Shown here: piece after piece, positions 1 through 9,400 of the stretch
Position numbering within the stretch: the first letter of the stretch is position 1
Layout of the letters: each line of letters opens with the position of its first letter
NCBI GenBank assembly: GCA_900770405.1
Contig: CAAGKL010000076.1
Span: 1-15,391 of the forward strand
Direction: 5' to 3'
DNA from: Clostridia bacterium
GTDB lineage: Bacteria; Bacillota; Clostridia; UBA1381
Length of the DNA: 15,391 nt
Position numbers and translations under genes: made by a program
The notes under the pieces: generated by a model
Database searches by the model: none
What the model was told of the DNA's origin: nothing
The model's input: the letters and a program-made list of their open reading frames with translations, nothing else

Positions 1-36
1 GAGTTTAGTGTGCGTAGATAACTACCGCCATCATAT

Positions 37-114
37 GGTGGGTATAGTTCAGCTGGTTAGAGCGTCAGTTTGTGGCACTGAATGTCGTGGGTTCGAATCC
101 CACTATCCACCCCA
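37..114 (+). tRNA. tRNA-His (anticodon GTG)
   Basis: The cloverleaf can be drawn by hand. The acceptor arms 38-44 and 104-110 pair over seven positions. The anticodon stem 65-69/77-81 encloses a seven-base loop with GTG at 72-74. The T-arm contains GTTCGAATC. G37 faces C111, which is the extra G-1:C73 pair specific to tRNA-His, and CCA is encoded at 112-114. It is the first of three tandem tRNA genes and is probably transcribed with them from a promoter left of the window. Confidence 0.97.
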
Positions 115-175
115 CCTTTCTTTTTTAGGATAAAGGGCACGGCCGCTGATTGACTACCGCATAGGAATAATATGA

Positions 176-251
176 TGGGATATAGCCAAGTCGGTAAGGC
201 ATCGGATTTTGATTCCGACATGCGTAGGTTCGAGTCCTGCTATCCCAGCCA
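176..251 (+). tRNA. tRNA-Gln (anticodon TTG)
   Basis: The acceptor stem 176-182 pairs fully with 241-247, starting with the U1-A72 pair typical of tRNA-Gln. The anticodon stem 202-206/214-218 holds the loop 207-213 with TTG at 209-211. The D-arm has the AGCCAAGTCGGTAAGGC form usual for bacterial tRNA-Gln. G248 is the discriminator and CCA is encoded at 249-251. It abuts tRNA-Lys with no spacer, so the two must be cut from one precursor. Confidence 0.97.
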
Positions 252-327
252 GGGCCATTAGCTCAGTTGGCAGAGCACTTGACTTTTAATCAAGTTGTCC
301 GGAGTTCGAATCTCCGATGGCTCACCA
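252..327 (+). tRNA. tRNA-Lys (anticodon TTT)
   Basis: The acceptor stem 252-258/317-323 contains one G-U pair. The anticodon stem 278-282/290-294 encloses a seven-base loop with TTT at 285-287. A324 is the discriminator and CCA is encoded at 325-327. It is the last tRNA before the phage-type operon, so its 3' end is a natural candidate integration site for the element. That is an inference: no second copy of the tRNA end is present in the window. Confidence 0.97.
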
Positions 328-334
328 TAGCAAT

Positions 335-364
335 ATTATCCGAACCCTTTGTGTTCGCGGTAAT
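335..364 (+). other. Imperfect hairpin after tRNA-Lys
   Basis: ATTATCC-GAAC (335-345) can pair imperfectly with GTTCGCGGTAAT (353-364) around a short loop. It lies between the tRNA CCA end and the terminator. It may help 3' processing of the tRNA precursor or may be chance. Confidence 0.3.
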
Positions 365-367
365 AGC

Positions 368-406
368 AAAACTTCGCAGCAGTTAATTCTGTTGCGAAGT
401 TTTTTT
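368..406 (+). terminator. Rho-independent terminator of the tRNA operon, possibly bidirectional
   Basis: A 15-bp stem (368-382 with 389-403, one G-T pair) closes a six-base TTAATT loop and runs into T400-T406. This is a classic intrinsic terminator for the + strand tRNA operon. The stem begins with four A residues, so on the minus strand it ends in TTTT. It could therefore also stop the converging giant-gene transcript, whose stop codon lies 41 nt away. Confidence 0.85.
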
Positions 407-421
407 GTCAATTTTTCAAGC

Positions 422-439
422 TGACTATATTTTGACTAT
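422..439. repeat. Two TGACTAT direct repeats, 11 bp apart; possible integrase arm sites
   Basis: TGACTAT occurs at 422-428 and again at 433-439, one helical turn apart. They lie in the short non-coding strip between the terminator and the end of the giant gene. Tandem short repeats of this kind near an element end resemble arm-type binding sites of tyrosine integrases in Firmicute phages and conjugative elements. The repeat is seen directly. The function is inferred from position and form only. Confidence 0.3.
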
Positions 440-447
440 CAGAGCAT

Positions 448-3400
448 TTATTTTTTATGATTTTTTTCTGCTTTCCCCTTATATCTTTTTTGGTACTTTT
501 CCGACAATTTCTTTTTCACCTCCTTATTTGTATCATTTAAAGCCGATACATAATCCGTGGCTTTGCGGGTGTGCTTGCTCTGATAAGCGCGATATTTTTC
601 CACCAACCTTAAGTAATCCTCCACATACTCATTATACTCCTGCGGCGTCATTTGGTACGTATATTTGATTTTATCCTCCGTCCATTCGAGCGCCGATTTC
701 GGAACACTTGTAATAATGCAGTCTTTTAGGTTACTTTCGCTCTTAAGGCTTTTTAGCATATATCCCTGTGATGCTGTGTTATCATAGTTCCAGCTGCTCA
801 AAGATTTCAGTAAATACGCGCGCCCTTTTCTTTGCTCCTCGTCCGGCAAAGCTTTTATAGCTTTATTCATTCCTGAGATGTAGCTCGTTATAACAGAGTT
901 TTTCTCATACTCGACAGCTGCATTAATCGTACCTTTGTAATTAAATGCCTTTTCAGCCTTTTCTTGGTTTTCATACATTCTGTTCAATACATCGGTTGAA
1001 TAGTTGCTGTCGGAAATGAATTTATTCCGTAGACCTATTGACCAATCTCTGCGGCTGTCGTTTATCGGGAACAAAGCTTTATTTGCTTGACCAAAAATAC
1101 CCGTGCAGGAAGATATAAGGTGGTCAATCTTTTTCGGGGACATATCCGAATCGCGCGCCAATTTTGTCTGACCCAACCCGTATGCAATCTTTGAGGTGTT
1201 TTCGGTATAGCGCTCATTACTCGGCACATTGTTATCATATGCACTCTCGATTGGTGCTCCCTTAAAGTCTTGATTAAATCCTACATCTGCCAATCCGCCA
1301 AGCACTGTGCTGCCAAAAGCCGAATGCGCCGCATCTACAGGGTTGAGCGTGTCTGGAAGCATAGGCGGCAGGAGCTGCGATGTCAGATAATTCCCGAAAT
1401 CATAAAATGCATCTTTATTTTCTCCGGCAAGATACTCTATCGTCCTTTCGGTAAAAGTGTCAAGCAGTGCATTTTCTCTCGGCTTCGGTAAAGATATAAA
1501 CTTCCCGTCACCGATTGCGAAGTTATAAAAATTATTTTTCTTATAACTTGACAGGTTTTTATAGCCCTCCTCGTCTACCTCTTTATTGTAGACATAGCCG
1601 ATAACCCCCATTATGAGTGCGTGCATTAACCATTTCAACAATATTTTATACCGCTTATTACGGTCTTTTACGGCAATGGTTCGGAGCAGCTTATCAACAC
1701 CTTGAATCGCCGCATTGTTAAACATAACCAGCTTATTTATACCCTTTGCCACAGCGCCTTTTCCGCTTTTCTTAAAGTTTGTGGTTATGTCGTCAGCGTT
1801 GTAAATCGCCTGCTGCAAATCACCGCCGTTTTCAAGCGTTCGCTGAAATTCCATAAATCTCGGCGTACTTTCAATTACATCGTTTATCACCGCGACAGTT
1901 TCTACCGGGTGTCTGAATATGGAGTACGCCAATCTTCTTGCTTTTCCCATATCCTTTTGCGCTACTTCCCGAAGCGTTCTTGATATGTTTTCAATATTTG
2001 CCGACAGTTCCGAAGAATGACCGCCGCCCATAGCCTTATACTGTTTATACACATCACTGTTTGAAATAATCCCGCCAAGAGCTTGTATGTATTTCTGCAC
2101 AAATGTTGCAGGATTATTAATTTCCGACAGCTTATAGGCTGTGCCAAAGTCCCTGATAGCATTTGTCGCCGCAAAGATAGGATTATTCTGTGTGATGAGC
2201 AGCTTCATTGGCTGCATAATCATCTGTGATACTCTAAGTAAACCCGTTGTCTGCTGCGGTGAAAGTTCGGCAACCGATTTATAAAACGCCTCGTCGTGAA
2301 TTTGATAGTACGACGGTCTGCCGCCCTTTAATACGGTAACAATTCTTTTGTTTGCGTTTGCAACAGGTGTAAAATCCGCAACCGCATCGCTGAACATTTC
2401 ATCAAACAAATCGCTTACCGCAGAATAGTCCTCCCCGGAGTTTACGACCTGTCGCAAAGCGTCTGTAAACTGTTCTTTTTTGCGCGTGATATTCGTAAAG
2501 TGCGGTATCATATCGGGTGGAACTTTTTCCTTAAACTGTCCGAAGCCGTCGACCGTATCAGCACATTTTGCCCACACACGCATCACCTGATTGCGCATAG
2601 CGAATTTCACCATTTTTTCGGTGTTGCGAATAATGCTTTCGGTCGGGCTGATTATCAGTTCACCGCTGCCTTTTGCCCTCATTATCGGGGAGCGTTGATT
2701 AGCAAATGTACCTTTTGCAAATCCCGACTTTTTACCGACCGCCCTGTAAAAAGGAACATACGACGGATATTTTTTGTTAAGCGTTGACAACATATCTTCC
2801 GTCATACCTCCCGCGGGTATAACAAAATACCTGATTACATTGTTTTGGTACTCGTAAAGGTTTTCGGCGGCAGTTTTGATTTCGGGGTGCGTCTTTTCAA
2901 TTTTTGAAATCTGCTTTTTGATTTCCTCCTCATTTTCCAAGGTAACATCGGCAAATACTCTTTTAGCCTTTACATCTTCCCGCAACGGCGCAATCCACTC
3001 AAGCGAATGACGGAGTACAAGGTATTTGTCAAGGAGCTTTACATTCTTTGAATCAATCATACCTATACTGTCAACAAAAGATTTGGCATCTATAATATTG
3101 CCGGCCAAATCACGAAACCCCTCACATATTAAGAAATTTGCAACCGTGTGAGCATTAAGTGAATTGGTAGCCAGCACATAGGCATTATTCTTGCCGGATA
3201 GCGTTTTCCCTGTTGCATCTTCAACGTAGTCAACTGCTTGCTTCTGCGGGTGGAAGCCATCAACCCAATCGGAATACCATTTATGCCATCTATCCTTAAA
3301 CGGCGTTCTTTCTTTTTTCTGCGAGCTTACAATAGCTGCGTCATATCTTTCCGAAATATTATAGGACAGATATTCATTCACAGAAGAAGCAATTCCGTCA

Positions 3401-6400
3401 AGTGCTTTTAAGTCCTCTTTTGTAAGCGCGCTCATAAAATCCGAATAGAAGTCCGGGCAAAGTCTTTTTGCCTCATTTGTATTTTTCAGATATATTCTTA
3501 CAAACTCCGCAACCGCTTCACTGTTTTTAGCATTTGCCGGATATTGATTCAGAAATTCTTCGGATACGCCCTTTCGCAGCTCTTTTACGCTTTCCAGTCC
3601 GCTTAATCGGTACACTTTGTTAAGGTGATGCCCTAACTCGTGAGAGATAGTAGGCAGATTATTTGCAATCCTTGTTCTTATAACTTCGGGCTTGTCCTTG
3701 TATATGCCCGTTGCTTCACGGTCCGTAACTTTACCCGTGCTAATCGGGATACCGAATTTATCCCTTATCCCTTTTACTATGCCCGCAATATTAACCTTAC
3801 TGTCCTTACCGCCCTCTACGCGTTTTGTAGTCCAACGGCTTGCACTGTCATTATCGGCTGCATCCCTGCTGCTGTGAACAGCGGTGGAGTTTTCTTCCGC
3901 CTTAGCCTTATCAACCTTTTCCCCGTAATGCTCATAGCGGTATGTAATGTCCTTTTGCTTTTTAAGCGCCTCTTCCAGTTCCTTTTCTTTTTCAAAAGGC
4001 TTTGAGACCTCTTTCTTTGCAAATTCCAAATCGGTTTTGAGTGTTTCAACCCTTTCCCTTACTTTTGTAAGTTCTGTATCTAACCTATTTAAAACACCGG
4101 CAAACCTCGCCACATTATTACCGCTTCCGGCATATTCAACAGCGTATTCATTAGCACCTTTAAGAACTACAGCGTAATCCATACCTCCGGTATCGACCTT
4201 AAACATAATATCAAAGCCGTTGTATGAACCGAGTTTTGTATACCGTCCGTTTTTCGGAGCGGTCTTTACAGCGTCGGAAAGAGCCTTGTTCGCCACGGAT
4301 TGTTTTTCAAAGACTTTACCCTTTATAACAACAGATGCCTTTTCGCTGTACCTGTCCCTGAGCGCAATGTCCTGTTCAATATTAGCAGCATAGCTTGTAA
4401 GCCGTCTAATCGCATCCGGATTCTTGGAAATTGCGTCCTGATAGCGGTAAACCTCGCTCAAATAATTACGCTGTATGGTTTTAAGCCGCACAACCTCTTT
4501 GTCGATGTCTATTTTTTCTTTTACGAGAGGGTTGCCGGAAGTAATCGCCATAGCTGTTGCCGCATCTACGCCTGCACCGCTGTCCTCGTCTGCTCCAATA
4601 TCTTCCATCTCTGCGATAGCGTCACCGCGCAAAGCTTTATCAATCATTTCGCCCTTTCGGTCTTGTGCCTGCCACTTGTGGCTGTCAAAAGTGTTTTTCT
4701 GCAAATAGCGATAAATATGCACCTCATTATTGATATTACCCGCACGAACACCTCTGGCATCACCCTGTTCTTTGTCAGACGGCTTGTAGGTTACAGTGGG
4801 GTGATGTATTGCTACGACACGTTTTTGGACATTAAGCCCCTCTGCCATTTTCTGCGATGTGCCGATAAGAACACGAACCTCGCCCGCATTTACTTTATCA
4901 TACAATGCTTCGAGCTGTGCATCGCTTTGATTTTTGATTATGACTATTTGCTCTCCGGGAATACCTCTGTTAATAAGCTTTTGCATAATATCCTTGTGCA
5001 GATTAAAAGAGTAAACACTGCCCGAGCCCGAACCTTTATCGCAGAATATAATTTGTGTACCCTTGATACTGTCGGATGCCGTGTATTCTTTATACACAAT
5101 GTCGCACATAGTATTAATTTTACTGTTTGCGTATTCAAGCTCATCGGGAGAATAGTCTTTAAAAATATTATACTCCGATTCAGCCCCGGAAAGCATTCGC
5201 AAATCTACGGAAGCAGCGTCCGCCATCGACATTAACTGCCCGTAAACTTTTAGCAGATCTGATTTTTTTGATTTTGCAATAACCTCAGATATCTGCTTTT
5301 CAACCATTTTGTGTTCACGCGTCCCGTCAATCTCAATGTCTTTATATACCGCTCTCGGTAAATTCTTTACAACGTCACTTGTGAATACTATATCCGCAAA
5401 TTGTCTAAACATACCTATCATCTCTGATACGTTTATAAAGCTGCGTACCACCTGCGTTGACTTGTTTTTAATCTGGTTATCGATGCCGATTTCCGTCACA
5501 GTGTCAATTTTTGCAAATGTATTAACCCATTCGTCGAGGGAGTGTATTCCTGCATCTTCCAATATGTCAGGACGAACCATTCGCATCATATTGTAGATTT
5601 CTGACACAGTATTTGTGATAGGTGTGCCTGTGCCGAAAATGATTTTACCGTCAATGGAGCGAAGATAATCTAATTTCATCAGCATATCATTCGCCATTTG
5701 TGCATTATTTCTGTTTACAAGGCCCTTAATGTCAAGCTTCGTCGGCGTCATAATGCTTTTGTAATTGTGTGCCTCATCGACGCATATGCAGTCTATGCCC
5801 AGCTTTTCGAAATTAACGCTGTTTTCGTCACGCTTCGTGTCAGAATTTAAGTCCTTGAGTTTTTGTTCAAGGTTATCCCTCTGCGTAATCATCCCCTTTA
5901 ATTGTCGTTTTGATACGCTTCTGTCGCTCTCCGCCTCGGCAATCTGCAATTCCAGCTCTTCTAATTGCTGCGCCGCATAATGCGCTTGAAGTTCATAGCT
6001 GACAGGTATCTTTGTAAACGTGGTTCTTGCAATAAGAACAATATCCCAATCGTTAGAGTTCACAAGACCGAGCATTGTTTGCCTTTTCTTATTTGCGGTA
6101 TCTACCACAAGCACCTTTGCATTAGGATAAGCCTCGGCAATATCATTTTTGAAATCCACAACCTTATTGTTGGGCACAACCATCGCTGCCTTGTTAATAA
6201 TACCCATTCGCTTTGCTTCCATAACAGATGCGATCATCTCAAAGGTTTTACCCGTACCGACACCGTGCGCAAACAAAATGTTACCGCCGAACAAAAATCT
6301 GGCAATACCTTTTTTCTGATGCGGGTATAATCTGGATTTCAGCACGTCGTTCATCGAATCAAACGAGAGCTTCTCTGCAATACGCCCATAGTCGAGCGGT

Positions 6401-9400
6401 CTGTAGTTGTTATAAATCCGATTGTATTTGTCTACAATTTCTGCCCGCCTTGCGCTGTCTGCAAACACCCAGGATTCAAATGCAGCTCTTATGTCATCAG
6501 CTTTTTGCCTTGCAATGTCTGTCATTTCCGCGTCGAACACCGTCGTTGCGTCTCTGCCCGTGCCCACCTTTTTTGTAGCCGTTATTTCACCATCATTGAG
6601 AATTTTTTCAAGAAGCTGCACAGCGTTAAACGCCGTACACCCATATTTTACATTGACAATATCGCCATACCTTGACTGTCTTACGCCCTCGATTATCCAT
6701 CTGCCCGAAGTATCCTTCCGTATCGTAAGGCGAGAATTCAAAACTTCTCTCGCAAAATCCCCAATATAAGCCGAATCAATATAGTTTGCGCCAAGTTTAA
6801 CCGAAATATCCGAAGCGCCTTTCGGAGTGGGAATAACCTTTTCAAGCATTTCCCGCTGTTCCTTAAATTCAGGCTTACCTTTAACCGCTTCTAATTTTTC
6901 ATAAATATTACCCGACAGGTAAATATCAGTGAGCGCATAGTCACCTTCGGGAGTAAGCACAATCTCGCCCTTTAACTCTTCCGCAAGCTGACTTTCAGTT
7001 TTACCCGTAAGCTCTTGCATACGCGCAAAATCAACTCTTCCGCTCTCATTAAGCGATACGGCCAACGCATCAGATGCAGCATCAACACTTGTAACTTTCT
7101 TTTTACGCAAAGTGTCTTTTTCAAACAGCGCCGATTTTACAAAAGAGCTGCTTTTTGCATCGTACCTTTCAAGACCACCGACCAAATAATAATCTGCGTC
7201 AGCTTCAAGGAATGTGTTGTTTGTACTCTTTTTAGTGCCTATCTTCTTTTTACCGTCACCTGTAATAGCTCCGTGTTTTTTATAAAAATTGTCATAGGCT
7301 TTTGAAAGAGCGGCACGCAAAGGCTTAATATCTTCGTCGGACATCTCTCTTATTGTAGCTGTGCCGTTTTCGTTAATTACTGTTTCGCCGTTTTCATAGG
7401 CGTTAAGTAACACCTTGTAGGCATCTCTTACAGCGATATAATCACGAACAGTATTAGCCTGATTTCTTGATACCTCTGCCGCTGTACCTGCACCGTCATC
7501 AGCATATACTTTGCCATTCTTCTCAAAAAATCTCGGCTTATCCGATAACGACACGATAGTTTCGATAGGTTTCAAATCTACCTTGCCCGAAATAAAATCC
7601 TTCGGGAGCTTTTTCATAGCAGCGTTTAATTTACCATAAAAGCTGCCGTCATTAAGTACAGTTGTTATTTCGCCCCAAGCATTTGTACCTTTTGCAAGAG
7701 TACCTAAAACATTTTCGGGGTGTTTGTCAAAATACTCATTTATTCTAAATCCCTGCGGTGTAGTAACAGTATTAAGAATACTGTCGCCCTTGGGTTTTTC
7801 ATCGCTTGCGCGCTTACGGAGTATGAGTAAGTCTGACTGAACATCTGTACTTGCGTTTCGTGAAAATACCTTTTCAGGCAATTTATAGCAGGCGACAACA
7901 TCGGCTCTGTCCATAATAGCCGCTCTTGCATCTATGCTGTGGCTGTCAAGTGTACCTGCACTTGTTATAACCGCAACAATACCGCCGTCACGCACCTTGT
8001 CAAGAGAGGAAATAATAAAATAATTATGGAGTGAGTATTTCTTTTTATTGTAGCTTATTTTATTTTGTCCGAAAGGAACATTGCCTATAACCAAATCATA
8101 AGAGCCGTTTTTAATCGCTACGTCCTGGAACGGTTTATTAATGACCGTTGCACCGGGGTAGAGATACTGCGCAATTCTTGCGGTGTACGATTCAAGTTCA
8201 ACACCTGTGAGAGCTGATTTCGCGCTCATCGCGCCCGGCATTCTCCCGAAGAAATTACCAACCCCCATTGACGTCTCGAGGACATTACCGCCCTTGAATC
8301 CCATTCGCTTCAGTCCGGCATATATCGCGTCGATAACCTTTGTAGGCGTAAAAAACGCATTATTCTGTGAACTTTGCATTGCTTTTCGTTGCTCCCAATC
8401 AAAAAGCTCGCTAAAACGGCTACTCAATTCGTAAGGAATACGTCTTGTATCTATGCCGCCCCAACCCTTGTATTTTGCAAGAGTTTTCTTTTCCTCAGCC
8501 GTTGCGGCTCTGCCCTCATTTTCCAGAGCCAGCAAAAGCTCAATAGCTTCTATATTGTCCTTTGCACTCGGGGGAGCGTTGTCAAATTCTGCCGCAATAT
8601 CGTCTGTAATTACGAAATTGCCCTTATTTGACGGTCTTTTTTTCTCAATGGTCTTTACCTGCGTTTCAATGTTTTCCGGCGCATTATCTGTTACTTTTGC
8701 AGGGTTTCCTGCTCTTTCGCTTGGAGCATTTGCAGTATCATCTGTTCCGTGAACTCTCTCGCGGTCATTTCTGCCATCGGGTCTGCTTCCGTCTGCGCCA
8801 ACTGATTCCGGTAATCCTTTTCCGCTATAGTCCCGAGATGTGTCGCCAGTTCCTTCAATTCCTGTTTCGACAGTAGATTTTGAAGTTCCGGCGTGTAATC
8901 TTCCGCCATCAGGCTCACTTTTTCTATCCAGTACTTCTGATTTCGATTCAGCATTTTCTGCACCGTCCTTATCTGTATTTTCTTCCATCATATCACTTTC
9001 GGGCTGATTATTCAATGCTCGTTCCGTTGAATTTTGCTTTTCATAGTCAGACAGCTTTATTTCATCGCCGGGGTTTGCGTTTTCCACTGCTCCTAAAAGA
9101 GTGTTGACATCAATCTCTTTTATGCCACTTTTGTTTTCGGCAGGTGTGGGTTCCTCAGTATAACCAAAGAAATCGTTGAAAACATCAAGCTCTTTTGCCG
9201 TAGGTTCAGTTTTAAATACAAACCCGGGGATTGCTTTTCCGTCCGGGGTTTTCGCAAATCTCGAATAATAACCGCCGACAGCTTTTACTTTTTCTCTTAA
9301 ATCCTTGTATTCGTCAGGGGTTAATCTGCCTTTAAGTGATACAACCCATATGTTATCCCCTGTCGCAGTGTGTTTTGTTGCGATAAGCTCGCACTTGTCC

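Noticed and set aside
150..173. TTGACT...TAATAT as a promoter between tRNA-His and tRNA-Gln
   Set aside because: The spacer is only about 12 bp, too short for a sigma-70-type promoter.
3816..4049. A 77-codon minus-strand frame rich in Lys and Arg
   Set aside because: It is a frame shadow of the Glu/Lys coiled coil of the giant protein. It is strongly biased, with no start signal of note.
4300..5235. A 311-codon open frame on the + strand
   Set aside because: It is wholly antisense to the helicase domain of the giant gene. It has odd Cys/Ile/Phe/Leu-rich composition, no recognisable motif and no start signal that I could find. It is a shadow frame.
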